Under the pieces are notes generated by a model, which saw nothing but the letters and a program-made list of their open reading frames with translations, did no database searches and was not told the origin of the DNA. Below, in pieces: positions 1 through 8,792 of a stretch of 64,000 nt of DNA; the first letter of the stretch is position 1, and every line of letters begins with the position of its first letter. Origin of the DNA: Shinella sp. XGS7. GTDB taxonomy: Bacteria > Pseudomonadota > Gammaproteobacteria > Burkholderiales > Burkholderiaceae_C. The translations under genes were made by a program, and so were the position numbers. Where the stretch lies: NCBI RefSeq assembly GCF_020535565.1, contig NZ_CP084758.1, positions 3,733,001 through 3,797,000 on the forward strand, written 5' to 3'.

Positions 1-2351
1 ACCTGGGTGCCGTCGGGCGTGGTCCAGTAGGTGGCGGTCTCGCCGTTCACATAGGCGCGCAGGGAGGCGGCCACCTGGGGCGGGGTCAGGCCCAGCTCGC
101 GGATGGCCGAATCCTTGAGCTTGACCGCATAGGCGGGCAGGCCCGGCTTGGCCGAGATCTCCACATCCACCGCGCCGGGGATCTTGCGCACCTTGTCGGC
201 GAACTCCTGGGCGGTACGGGTCAGCACCTCGGCGTCCGAGCCCAGGATGGCCACATAGATGGGCCGGTTGAAGCCCACCGAGACATCGATGCCGGGGATC
301 TTGGCGATGGCCTCGCGCGCTGCGTTCTCCACCTCCTTCTGCGTGCGCTTGCGGGTCTTGCGGTCGGTCAGCGCGATGTTCAGCGCGGCCTGGTTGCGGC
401 CGGTAGACAGGCCCTCGCCGCTGCTGCCCACCACGGTGGAGATGGTCTTGATCTCGGGGAAGCCCAGCAGGATCTCCTCCACCTGGGCCACCTTGGCATG
501 GCTGCGCTCCAGGCTGGAGCCCACGGGCATGCGCAGATTGATCTGGGTGAAGCCCTGGTCGGTCTCGGGCACGAACTCGGTGCCCACCAGGGGCGTGAGC
601 CCCAGGGCCAGCACGAAGCTGCCGGCGCCCGCGGCCATCACCAGGCCGCGCGGCGTGATGGTGGCCGAGCGCAGGCGGCGCGGCGCGGCCTGGTTGCGCC
701 GGCCGTCCGCCGCAAAGGGGCGGCCATAGGCCGGCAGCAGCCACAGGCGGTAGCGGCGGCCCGAGAAGGCCCAGCGCAGGGTCTTCTCATAGACGGCGTG
801 CAGCACGTCCATCAGGCGGTCGGTGCCGCGGATCAGATGGCCCAGCACGGGCACGCGCTTCATGTACGTGCCGGGTGGATCGTACCAGACGCTGGACAGC
901 ATGGGGTCCAGCGTGAAGCTGACGAAGAGCGAGATGATGACGGCAATCGAGACGGTCATGCCGAACTGGTAGAAGAACTGGCCGACGATGCCCTTCATCA
1001 TGGCGACCGGCAGGAAGACGGCAATGATGGTCGCGGTGGTGGCGATCACGGCAAGGCCGATCTCGTTGGTGCCGTCGAGCGCCGCCTGGACATGGGATTT
1101 GCCCATATGCAGGTGGCGGGTGATGTTCTCGCGCACCACGATGGCATCGTCGACGAGGATGCCGATCGACAGGGTGAGCGCCAGCAGGCTCATCATGTTC
1201 AGCGTGAAGCCGAGTGTGTTGATGACCGCAATGGTGCCGATGATGGCGATGGGCAGGGTGAGGCCCGTGATGACCGTGCTGCGCCAGGAATTGAGGAAGA
1301 GCAGCACGATGGCGACGGCGAGCGCCGCGCCCTCGATGAGCGTGTGCTGCAGGCCCTTGAGCGAGCCCTTGACGAAATCGCTGCTGGCAAAGATCAGGCG
1401 CAGCTCCACGTCCTGGGGCAGGCTCTTGCGCAGCTCATCGGCCGCGGCCTGCACCGCGTCGCCGGTCTTGACGATATTGGCGTCCTGCTGCTTGAAGACA
1501 TTGAAGCTCACCGCCGGCTGGCCGTTGATGCGGGCCAGGCTGTCGGGTTCGCGCTCGCGCTCCACCAGGGTGCCCAGGTCGCCCAGGGTGAGCACCAGAT
1601 TGCCGCGGCGCGCCACCACCACGCTGGCGAACTGCTTGGGATCCCGCACCCGGCCCTCCACGCGCAGCGAGGCGTCCTGGTAGCGGTCGGAGAGCAGACC
1701 CACGGGCTGGTCGGCATTGGCCGCGGCCAGGGCCTGGGCAATCTCGGCCGGCGTGATGCCGTAGGCGCGCAGGCGCAGCGGGTCCAGATCGATGCGCACC
1801 TCGCGCTGGCTCAGGCCGCCGATGTCCACGGTGGCCACGCCTTCCACGCGCTGCAGGCGCTTGGCGATGGTGAGCTCGCCGATCATGGAGAGCTCGCGCG
1901 CCGGCCGGGTCTTGCTCATCAGGGCCATCACCACGATGGGCTGGCTGTTGTCGCCCTGGAAGCGCGAGACATTGGCCGGCTTCACATCCTTGGGGAAGCG
2001 CGCCTGGGCCAGGGCGATGCGATCACGCAGATCCTGCATGGCGCGGCCCATATCGGTGTCCAGCGTGAACTCCACGCTGGTCTGGGCCCGGCCCTCGAAG
2101 CTGCGTGACTGGATGCGTCGCACGCCGGCGATGGAGTTGATCATCTCCTCCAGCGGCTTGGCCACCTCACGCTCCACGGCCTCGGGGCTGGCGCCGGGGT
2201 AGCGCACATCGATCCAGGCGCCGGGCATGGAGATGTCGGGCATCTGCTCGACGCCCAGCTTGGCATAGGAGAACAGGCCCAGCACGCACAGGGCCACCAT
2301 CACCATGGTGGCAAACACCGGGTGGCGGATCGAAACACGGGTCATCCACAT
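1..2351 (-). CDS. RND-family efflux pump inner-membrane subunit (AcrB/HAE1-like), 3' end beyond the window
   Basis: This is the proton-driven inner-membrane transporter of a tripartite efflux system. The 783 codons present are about three quarters of the usual 1,030-1,050 residues; the C-terminus lies left of base 1. It opens MWMTRVSIRHPVFATM, followed by the first membrane helix and the porter domain. The paired transmembrane aspartates of the proton relay are visible as ILVDDAIVV at about residues 401-402, as in AcrB. The ATG at 2351 is 22 bp from the stop of the adaptor gene, so the two form one operon. Substrate cannot be told. Bases about 910-1380 differ in codon choice from the rest of the gene (see findings). 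Confidence 0.93.
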   Translation of the reverse strand, partial: MWMTRVSIRHPVFATMVMVALCVLGLFSYAKLGVEQMPDISMPGAWIDVRYPGASPEAVEREVAKPLEEMINSIAGVRRIQSRSFEGRAQTSVEFTLDTDMGRAMQDLRDRIALAQARFPKDVKPANVSRFQGDNSQPIVVMALMSKTRPARELSMIGELTIAKRLQRVEGVATVDIGGLSQREVRIDLDPLRLRAYGITPAEIAQALAAANADQPVGLLSDRYQDASLRVEGRVRDPKQFASVVVARRGNLVLTLGDLGTLVEREREPDSLARINGQPAVSFNVFKQQDANIVKTGDAVQAAADELRKSLPQDVELRLIFASSDFVKGSLKGLQHTLIEGAALAVAIVLLFLNSWRSTVITGLTLPIAIIGTIAVINTLGFTLNMMSLLALTLSIGILVDDAIVVRENITRHLHMGKSHVQAALDGTNEIGLAVIATTATIIAVFLPVAMMKGIVGQFFYQFGMTVSIAVIISLFVSFTLDPMLSSVWYDPPGTYMKRVPVLGHLIRGTDRLMDVLHAVYEKTLRWAFSGRRYRLWLLPAYGRPFAADGRRNQAAPRRLRSATITPRGLVMAAGAGSFVLALGLTPLVGTEFVPETDQGFTQINLRMPVGSSLERSHAKVAQVEEILLGFPEIKTISTVVGSSGEGLSTGRNQAALNIALTDRKTRKRTQKEVENAAREAIAKIPGIDVSVGFNRPIYVAILGSDAEVLTRTAQEFADKVRKIPGAVDVEISAKPGLPAYAVKLKDSAIRELGLTPPQVAASLRAYVNGETATYWTTPDGTQ

Positions 2352-2372
2352 GATGGCTTGCTCCGTCCGGTT

Positions 2373-3548
2373 TTACTGCTGGGCGCGCGCGGCGCCGCTG
2401 GCCGCGCTGGCCACGGCCGCGGCGGGGCGCCGCTCGGCCACCACCGAGGCCTTGCTGCCCTCGCGCAGATTGTCAAAACGTGCGGCCAGCACCTGGCTCT
2501 CGGGGCTCAGGCCCTGCAGCACCTCGACACGGCCCTCACGCGCATCGCGCCGGCCGGTGGTGATGATGCGGCGCACCAGGGCACCCTGCTCGATCAGCCA
2601 GACCTGCTCCTGGCCGGCATTGCTGCTCACCGCGGTCTGGGGCACGGTCAGGCGCTCGCGCTCATCGGGCAGCTCCACCCGCGCCACGGCGTACTGGCCG
2701 GCGCGGAACTGCTCCTTGGGATTGGCCAGCTCCAGGGTCACGCCGATGGAGCGGGTGCCCGGCTCGGCGGCCGGCGCGATGCGCGCGATATGGGCCTGCA
2801 CCGGCTGCTCCACCCCCTCGATGCGCACCTGCACCGGCATGCCGGGCTGCAGGCGGCTCACATCATGCGTGCCCACCAGGCCGGCCAGCTCCAGCTTGGA
2901 GAGATCGACGATGGTCAGGATGGGCTGCTCGGCGGTGAGCTTCTCGCTGGGCAGGGCATGGCGCTTGTAGACCACGCCGTTGATCGGCGAGACCAGGGCC
3001 GCCTGGCGCAGGCCGACCTGGCTGGTGTCCAGCTGAGCCTTGGCCGCCAGCGCCTGCGCGCGTGCCGCCTCCAGGCTGGCGCGCGAGGTTTCCAGCGCGG
3101 TGGGCGCGATGAAGTTCTGCGCCGCCAGGCCCTCGTTGGCCTTGTGCTGGCGCTCGGCCTGGGCCAGCTGGGCGCGGGCCGATTCCACCGTGGCATGACG
3201 CTCGGCCACGCGGTAGCGCAGTTCCTCCAGATCGGCCTGGCCCAGGGCCTGGCCGGCGCGCACGCGACTGCCCTCGCCCACCGCCAGGCTCAGCAGGGTG
3301 CCGGCCGATTTGCTGCGCACGATCACCGTACCCGGCGCCACCAGGGGGCCGGAGAACTCGATCAGGCCCGGCATGGCCACCTGCTGGGGCCGCACCACCT
3401 CGGCCGGTCGAAACTCCAGCGCCGCCGCCTCGGGCTTGCCCGCACTCGCGCCCTTGCCGGGATCGCCCTTGGACGCCCAGACGGCCACGCCGGCCCCGCC
3501 AATCAGCACCAGGGCGGCCGTGCCGCCATAAAGCCACTGCTTGCGCAT
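2373..3548 (-). CDS. RND efflux periplasmic adaptor (membrane fusion protein)
   Basis: This 391-residue HlyD/AcrA-type adaptor bridges the inner-membrane pump to an outer-membrane channel. The N-terminus (MRKQWLYGGTAALVLIGG) is a positively charged start followed by a hydrophobic anchor or signal. A split lipoyl/barrel-sandwich region surrounds an alpha-helical hairpin rich in Ala, Gln and Glu (about residues 95-185), followed by beta-barrel and membrane-proximal domains. I chose the ATG at 3548 over upstream starts because it has a GGGGGAGA ribosome site and leads straight into the signal. It is the first gene of the pump operon, followed by the RND subunit. No outer-membrane factor or regulator gene lies nearby. 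Confidence 0.92.
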   Translation of the reverse strand: MRKQWLYGGTAALVLIGGAGVAVWASKGDPGKGASAGKPEAAALEFRPAEVVRPQQVAMPGLIEFSGPLVAPGTVIVRSKSAGTLLSLAVGEGSRVRAGQALGQADLEELRYRVAERHATVESARAQLAQAERQHKANEGLAAQNFIAPTALETSRASLEAARAQALAAKAQLDTSQVGLRQAALVSPINGVVYKRHALPSEKLTAEQPILTIVDLSKLELAGLVGTHDVSRLQPGMPVQVRIEGVEQPVQAHIARIAPAAEPGTRSIGVTLELANPKEQFRAGQYAVARVELPDERERLTVPQTAVSSNAGQEQVWLIEQGALVRRIITTGRRDAREGRVEVLQGLSPESQVLAARFDNLREGSKASVVAERRPAAAVASAASGAARAQQ

Positions 3549-3694
3549 GGTCTCCCCCAATATCCGTCTGCTGTAAAAGTGACGGCAGTGTAGGAAGCGC
3601 CATCTTGGCACGGGGCTGCGCTGCGACGAAATGCAGAAAGCTGGGCACGACCTGCACAGCAGGGCGATGGCGACACCGCGCCTTCAGGCGGTCT

Positions 3695-4894
3695 TCAGCG
3701 AGAACTCAGACTTGATTCATGCAGGCGCATGCTGCGCCAGCAGCAGGCCGCGCCCAGCAGGCCCACGGCGCTGGCCGCCCAGAACACACTGGCGTAGCCG
3801 GCCTGCTGGGCCAGCCAGCCCCCGCCCAGGCCGCCCAGCACGCCCGAGAAGCCGTAGCCCAGCACCGAGTAGAGCGCCTGGCCGCGGCCGCGCAGCGGGC
3901 CGGGGAAGTAGCGGGTGATCAGGGCGATGCAGGCGGTGTGCTGCACCGCAAAGGTCAGGGCATGCAGGCTCTGAGCCAGCATCAGCAGGGCCAGGCTCTG
4001 GCCGAAGGCTGCGGTGATGGCAAAACGCAGCGCCGTCAGCAGGGCCGAGGCCAGCAGCCAGCGGTGCAGGCTGCCGCTCTCCAGCAGGCGGCCCTGAAAG
4101 GCGAACCAGGCGATCTCCACCACCACCGACACCGCCCACAGCAGGCCCACCATGCCCTTGCCATAGCCCAGCTCGCTCAGATAGAGGCTGAAGAAGACAT
4201 AGAGGGCCGAATGCGCCAGCACCGTCATGAAGAGCCCGGCAAAGAACCAGGCCACTTCGGGCCGGCGCAGCACGGCCGCAATCGGCGCGCCGGCCTCGTG
4301 CGCGGCCACGGCCGTGCGCTGCACCGGCAGACGCCAGGCCGCCAGCACCACCAGGCCCAGCAGCACCAGGGTGGTGGCAGCGAAGGCGCGCAGGCCCAGC
4401 CACTGGTACCACCAGCCCGCCAGCACCACGCTGGCCAGAAAGCCCACCGAGCCCCAGACGCGCACCCGGCCATAGCGCCGTGCATCCATACGGCCCTCGG
4501 CATCGGTGATGCGCGCCGCCACCACCGCCTCGGTCAGAGGCACGATGGCGGCGTTGAAGAGGAACATCAGGAACACCGCCACGCCCAGGCTCAGGGGCGC
4601 GGGCGGCAGCACAAAGCCCAGGGCCGCGATGAAGCTGGCCAGGGCCGCCCAGCGGATGATCCAGACGCGCTGGCCGCTGCGGTCGGCCAGGGCGCCCCAG
4701 GCATAGGGCGCGAACAGCCGGGTCCAGCTCTGCAGCGAGACCAGCACGCCGATGGCAAAGACCGAGAGCCCCAGCTCCTTGTACCAGAGCGGGGCATAGG
4801 GATTGAAGCCGCCGATGGCCGCGAAATAGGCGCAGGACAGCAGCGCGCTGGCGCCCAGGGTGCTGCGCCCCGTGTCGGGCGCGCGCTCGCTCAT
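3695..4894 (-). CDS. MFS transporter, HcaT/PPP-like family
   Basis: A 399-residue major facilitator with about 12 hydrophobic helices. The stretch PLWYKELGLSVFAIGVL near residue 35 and the loop WGALADRSGQR (about residue 70) resemble the 3-phenylpropionate/nucleoside:H+ symporter branch (HcaT, LacY-like MFS). The C-terminal half carries YFPGPLRGRGQALYS. Its ATG overlaps the aroC stop in TGATG, so it is probably translationally coupled to aroC. The pairing does not reveal a substrate. Family assignment is good; substrate is unknown. Confidence 0.85.
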   Translation of the reverse strand: MSERAPDTGRSTLGASALLSCAYFAAIGGFNPYAPLWYKELGLSVFAIGVLVSLQSWTRLFAPYAWGALADRSGQRVWIIRWAALASFIAALGFVLPPAPLSLGVAVFLMFLFNAAIVPLTEAVVAARITDAEGRMDARRYGRVRVWGSVGFLASVVLAGWWYQWLGLRAFAATTLVLLGLVVLAAWRLPVQRTAVAAHEAGAPIAAVLRRPEVAWFFAGLFMTVLAHSALYVFFSLYLSELGYGKGMVGLLWAVSVVVEIAWFAFQGRLLESGSLHRWLLASALLTALRFAITAAFGQSLALLMLAQSLHALTFAVQHTACIALITRYFPGPLRGRGQALYSVLGYGFSGVLGGLGGGWLAQQAGYASVFWAASAVGLLGAACCWRSMRLHESSLSSR

Positions 4895-5991
4895 CAGCGC
4901 TGGCCGGGAATGGGCGGCTGGCTCAGCTGCACATCACCGCACTGGGCGCGGTGGCGCAGCGCATGGTCCATCAGCACCAGGGCCAGCAAGGCCTCGGCAA
5001 TGGGCGTGGCGCGTATGCCCACGCAGGGATCGTGGCGGCCGAAGGTTTCCACCTGGGTGGGCTGACCGGCACGGTCGATGGAGGCCTTGGCCGTGCGGAT
5101 GGAGCTGGTGGGTTTGATGGCCACCGAAACGCGCAGATCCTGCCCGGTGGAGATGCCGCCCAGCACACCGCCGGCGTGGTTGCTGGCAAAGCCCTCGGGC
5201 GTGAGCTCGTCGCCGTGCTCGCTGCCGCGCTGGGCCACCACGCCAAAGCCGTCGCCGATCTCCACGCCCTTGGCGGCGTTGAGGCCCATCATGGCATAGG
5301 CGATGTCGGCATCCAGGCGGTCATAGAGCGGCTCGCCCAGGCCCACCGGCACGCCGGTGGCTTCCACGTAGATGCGGGCGCCGACCGAGTCGCCGGACTT
5401 GCGCAGCGCATCCATATAGGCTTCCAGCTCGGCCACCTTGCTGCTGCCCGCGGCGAAGAAGGGGTTGAGCCCGGTCTGGCTCCAGTCCTCGACGGGAATC
5501 TCGATCTCGCCCAGGGCCGTCATGCAGCCGCGGAACTCGGTGCCGTAGGCCGCCTTGAGCCATTTGCGCGCCACCGCACCGGCTGCCACCGTGGGCGCGG
5601 TCAGGCGGGCCGAGCTGCGGCCGCCACCGCGCGGGTCGCGGATGCCGTACTTGCGCCAGTAGGTGTAGTCGGCGTGGCCGGGGCGGAAGGTGTCGAGGAT
5701 ATTGCCGTAGTCCTTGCTGCGCTGGTCGGTGTTGCGGATCAGCAGGCAGATCGGCGCGCCGGTGGTCTGGCCCTCGTAGACGCCTGAGAGGATCTCTACC
5801 GCGTCGGCCTCCTTGCGCTGGGTCACATGGCGGCTGGTGCCAGGGCGGCGGCGGTCCAGCTCGGGCTGGATGTCGGCCTCGGAAAGTGCCAGGCCGGGCG
5901 GGCAGCCGTCGATCACGCAGCCAATGGCGGGCCCGTGGCTCTCGCCGAAATTGGTGACGCGGAACAGGGAACCGAAAGTGCTGCCTGACAT
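4894..5991 (-). CDS. aroC: Chorismate synthase
   Basis: Catalyses the last shikimate-pathway step, converting 5-enolpyruvylshikimate-3-phosphate to chorismate using reduced FMN. The length of 365 residues matches the bacterial family. All three signature regions are visible: [18 protein letters not shown] near residue 17, [11 protein letters not shown] near residue 123, and RHDPCVGIR near residue 325. The start [16 protein letters not shown] is the standard one. It lies downstream of the CBS-domain gene, separated by a hairpin that may terminate most upstream transcription, and is coupled to the following MFS gene by a one-base overlap. Confidence 0.98.
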   Translation of the reverse strand: MSGSTFGSLFRVTNFGESHGPAIGCVIDGCPPGLALSEADIQPELDRRRPGTSRHVTQRKEADAVEILSGVYEGQTTGAPICLLIRNTDQRSKDYGNILDTFRPGHADYTYWRKYGIRDPRGGGRSSARLTAPTVAAGAVARKWLKAAYGTEFRGCMTALGEIEIPVEDWSQTGLNPFFAAGSSKVAELEAYMDALRKSGDSVGARIYVEATGVPVGLGEPLYDRLDADIAYAMMGLNAAKGVEIGDGFGVVAQRGSEHGDELTPEGFASNHAGGVLGGISTGQDLRVSVAIKPTSSIRTAKASIDRAGQPTQVETFGRHDPCVGIRATPIAEALLALVLMDHALRHRAQCGDVQLSQPPIPGQR

Positions 5992-6034
5992 GGGAATCCG
6001 TGGTTGCTGGGCTCGCCGATTCTACGAGCAGGCG

Positions 6035-6065
6035 CACAAAGCAAAGGCGGCCCGCAGGCCGCCTT
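6035..6065 (-). terminator. Hairpin after the CBS-domain gene, terminator-like
   Basis: A perfect 9-bp stem (AAGGCGGCC and GGCCGCCTT, 6044-6065) with a 4-base loop is followed on the minus strand by a weak T-rich run (TTTGCTTTG). It lies between the CBS-domain gene and aroC and may separate or attenuate them. The T tract is interrupted, so termination may be partial. Confidence 0.6.
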
Positions 6066-6104
6066 GGGGCGTGGGCGCGGCGAGCGCCCTTCGCGACTCG
6101 TGGA

Positions 6105-6569
6105 TCAGAGCTTGGGCTCGGGCGAAGGGTTTTCCTCCACCGGCCAGTCACGGATATAGGCCTTGAGCATGCGGTTCTCGAAGTCCTGGCTGTCCACCAC
6201 GGCCTTGGCCACGTCGTAGAAGGAGATCACGCCCTGCAGGGTGCGGCCGTTGAGCACGGGCATGTAGCGCGCATGGCGGCCCAGCATCATGCGGCGCACT
6301 TCGTCGATCTCGGTCTCGGGTGTGCAGGTCAGGGGATGGTCGTCCATCACGCTGCGCACCAGGCTCGCGCCCACCGTTCCACTGTTCTTGACCACGGCCT
6401 GGATGACCTCACGGAAGGTGAGCATGCCCACCAGATCGCCGTGTTCCATCACGACCAGGGAGCCGATATCGAATTCGGCCATGGTGCTCACCGCCTCGGC
6501 CAGGGGCTGGTCGGGGGACACCGTGTACAGGGTGCCGCCCTTGACCCGCAGGATGTCGACGACTTTCAT
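6105..6569 (-). CDS. CBS-domain protein, two tandem CBS domains
   Basis: A 154-residue protein made almost only of two CBS domains (roughly residues 8-60 and 75-130), which usually bind adenine nucleotides and regulate a partner. Visible features include the opening MKVVDILRVKGGTLYTVSP, then MAEFDIGSLVVMEHGDLVG and the second repeat ending RHARYMPVLNGRTLQGVIS. The start at 6569 has an AGGAGTC site; upstream codons would extend into the divergent metY-like promoter region. No enzymatic domain is present, so it may act alone as a sensor. Stand-alone CBS pairs like this are common in Burkholderiales, and their partner is usually not known. Confidence 0.88.
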   Translation of the reverse strand: MKVVDILRVKGGTLYTVSPDQPLAEAVSTMAEFDIGSLVVMEHGDLVGMLTFREVIQAVVKNSGTVGASLVRSVMDDHPLTCTPETEIDEVRRMMLGRHARYMPVLNGRTLQGVISFYDVAKAVVDSQDFENRMLKAYIRDWPVEENPSPEPKL

Positions 6570-6638
6570 GCTGAGACTCCTTCCAAACTGGCGTCCAACA
6601 TAGCACACAATCTCCGCATCAAATACATCGGAGACACC

Positions 6639-7943
6639 ATGGCGGGCTACACCGACCCCGGCTTTGACACCTTGGCGCTACACGCGGGCGCCGCCCCCGA
6701 CCCCGCCACCGGCGCGCGCGCCACGCCCCTGCATCTGAGCACCTCCTTTGTGTTTGAAAGCGCGGAGCACGCCGCCTCGCTCTTCAATATGGAGCGCGCC
6801 GGCCATGTCTACTCGCGCATCTCCAACCCCACCACCGCGGTCTTCGAGGAGCGCATGGCCGCGCTCGAGGGCGGTGTGGGCGCCATCGCCACGGCCAGCG
6901 GCCAGGCCGCCCTGCATCTGGCCATCGCCACCCTGGCCGGCGCGGGCTCGCACATCGTGGCCTCGGCCGCGCTCTACGGCGGCTCGCACAATCTGCTGCA
7001 CTACACCCTGGCGCGCTTCGGCATCACCACCACCTTCGTGCGCCCCGGCGATCTGGACGCCTGGCGCGCCGCCATCCAGCCCAATACCAAGCTGCTCTTC
7101 GGCGAGAGCCTGGGCAACCCGGGCCTGGACGTGCTGGACATCCCGGCCGTGAGCGCCATCGCCCACGAGGCCGGCCTGCCCCTGCTGGTGGACGCCACGC
7201 TCACTACGCCCTATCTGCAGCGCCCCGTCGAGCTGGGGGCGGACCTGGTCTACCACTCGGCCACCAAATTCCTCTCGGGCCATGGCACCGTGGTGGGCGG
7301 CGTGCTGGTGGACGGCGGCCGCTTCGACTGGCAGGCCGCCCATGAGCGGCATGGCCGCTTCCCGGAACTCTGCGAGCCCTACCCCGGCTTCCATGGCATG
7401 GTCTTCGCCGAGGAGAGCACGGTGGGCGCCTTCCTGCTGCGCGCGCGGCGCGAGGGCCTGCGCGACTTCGGCGCCTGCCTGAGCCCGCACAGCGCCTGGC
7501 TGATCCTGCAGGGCATCGAGACCCTGCCCCTGCGCATGCAGCGCCATGTGGCCAATGCGCAGAAGGTGGCCGAGTTCCTGGCGGGCCAGGCCCAGGTCAG
7601 CCGCGTCGGCTACCCCGGCCTGGACAGCCATCCGGACCACGCCCTGGCACAGCGCCTGCTGCCGCGCGGCTGCGGCTCGGTCTTCAGCTTCGATCTGCAG
7701 GGCAGCCGCGAGCAGGGTCGCCGTTTCATCGAGGCACTGCAGCTCTTCTCCCACCTGGCCAATGTGGGCGACTGCCGTTCCCTGGTGATCCACCCGGCCA
7801 GCACCACGCATTTCCGCATGGACGACGCGGCCCTGGCCCAGGCCGGCATCGCGCCGGGCACCATCCGCCTGTCCATCGGTCTGGAGGATGCGGACGACCT
7901 GATCGCCGACCTCAAGCGCGCACTCAAGATCGCGGCCAAGTAA
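6639..7943 (+). CDS. metY: O-acetylhomoserine/O-succinylhomoserine sulfhydrylase (Cys/Met metabolism PLP enzyme)
   Basis: A 434-residue PLP-dependent enzyme of the Cys/Met metabolism family. It is likely to make homocysteine from an activated homoserine and sulfide. The N-terminus (DTLALHAGAAPDPATGAR) and YSRISNPTTAVFEERMAALE are typical of the MetY/OAH sulfhydrylase branch. The Schiff-base lysine is K210 in SATKFLSGHG. The ATG at 6639 follows a CGGAGA site; an in-frame extension to base 6000 is antisense to the CBS gene and was not used. The length favours MetY over MetZ or MetB, but acyl specificity cannot be read from sequence. Confidence 0.9.
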   Translation: MAGYTDPGFDTLALHAGAAPDPATGARATPLHLSTSFVFESAEHAASLFNMERAGHVYSRISNPTTAVFEERMAALEGGVGAIATASGQAALHLAIATLAGAGSHIVASAALYGGSHNLLHYTLARFGITTTFVRPGDLDAWRAAIQPNTKLLFGESLGNPGLDVLDIPAVSAIAHEAGLPLLVDATLTTPYLQRPVELGADLVYHSATKFLSGHGTVVGGVLVDGGRFDWQAAHERHGRFPELCEPYPGFHGMVFAEESTVGAFLLRARREGLRDFGACLSPHSAWLILQGIETLPLRMQRHVANAQKVAEFLAGQAQVSRVGYPGLDSHPDHALAQRLLPRGCGSVFSFDLQGSREQGRRFIEALQLFSHLANVGDCRSLVIHPASTTHFRMDDAALAQAGIAPGTIRLSIGLEDADDLIADLKRALKIAAK

Positions 7944-7961
7944 GCCCCAGGACCTCGCACG

Positions 7962-8780
7962 ATGAAACTCACCGTCAACGGCCACGAGGCCTATGCCTAC
8001 ACCGGCGGCCGTCCGCTGGACACCACCCTGCCCTGCCTGGTCTTGCTGCACGGCGCCCTCAACGACCACAGCGTCTGGACCCTGCTGGCGCGCTGGTTCG
8101 CCCACCATGGCCATGCGGTGTTGGCGCCCGATCTGCCCGGCCATGGCCGCAGCGCCGGCCGGCCGCTGGCGAGCGTGGAGGCCCTGGGCGCCTGGGTCTG
8201 GCAGCTGCTGGACGCCGCCGGCTTTGCGCCCGATGCCCAGGCCGCCCTGGTGGGCCACAGCATGGGCTCCCTGATCGCGCTGGAGGCCGCGGCCCAGGCG
8301 CCGCAGCGCGCCCGCGCCCTGGGCCTGGTGGCCACGGCCTTCCCGATGAAGGTCTCGGAACAGCTGCTCGGCACCGCCCGCGAGCAACCCGGGCGCGCCA
8401 TCGCCATGGTCAACACCTTCTCCTTCGGCGGCATCGCGGCCAAGCCCTCCTACCCCGGCCCGGGCGCCTGGCTGCAGGGCGGGGAGCTGGCGCTCAAGCA
8501 CCGGATCCAGTCGCGTCAGAGGGGGCTCAATCTCTTCGAGCACGACTTCAGGCTGTGTGACAGCTACGCCCGCGGCCTGGAGGCCGCCGCCCAGGTGCGC
8601 TGTCCCACCCAGCTGATCCTGGGCGAGCGCGACCAGATGACGGCGCCCAAGCAGACCACCGCGCTGCAGGCCGCCTTCAGCGCCGTGCCCCGGGTGCAGC
8701 GCCTGAATGCCGGCCACTCCCTGATGGCCGAGGCGCCGGACGCCATGCTGCGCGCCCTGCGCGAGCTGCTGGGCGCCTGA
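7962..8780 (+). CDS. Alpha/beta-fold hydrolase
   Basis: A 272-residue serine hydrolase of the alpha/beta fold. The nucleophile elbow GHSMGS places Ser at residue 100. The oxyanion-side motif LLHGALNDHSVW is near residue 28, the acid is probably the Asp of GERDQM and the histidine that of NAGHSLMAEAP. It starts 18 bp after the sulfhydrylase stop and is likely co-transcribed. In other bacteria such hydrolases sit beside homoserine acyltransferases, which are themselves alpha/beta-fold, but the short length and missing MetX motifs argue against MetX here. Substrate is unknown. Confidence 0.85.
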   Translation: MKLTVNGHEAYAYTGGRPLDTTLPCLVLLHGALNDHSVWTLLARWFAHHGHAVLAPDLPGHGRSAGRPLASVEALGAWVWQLLDAAGFAPDAQAALVGHSMGSLIALEAAAQAPQRARALGLVATAFPMKVSEQLLGTAREQPGRAIAMVNTFSFGGIAAKPSYPGPGAWLQGGELALKHRIQSRQRGLNLFEHDFRLCDSYARGLEAAAQVRCPTQLILGERDQMTAPKQTTALQAAFSAVPRVQRLNAGHSLMAEAPDAMLRALRELLGA

Positions 8781-8792
8781 GCGCCGGGGCCG

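Noticed and set aside
498..2108. Plus-strand open frame of 536 codons opposite the first RND gene
   Set aside because: The minus strand encodes a clear RND transporter with conserved helices and the proton-relay aspartates; this is its mirror frame.
6000..6638. N-terminal extension of the sulfhydrylase frame
   Set aside because: Antisense to the CBS-domain gene and not conserved in the family; the ATG at 6639 has a good ribosome site.
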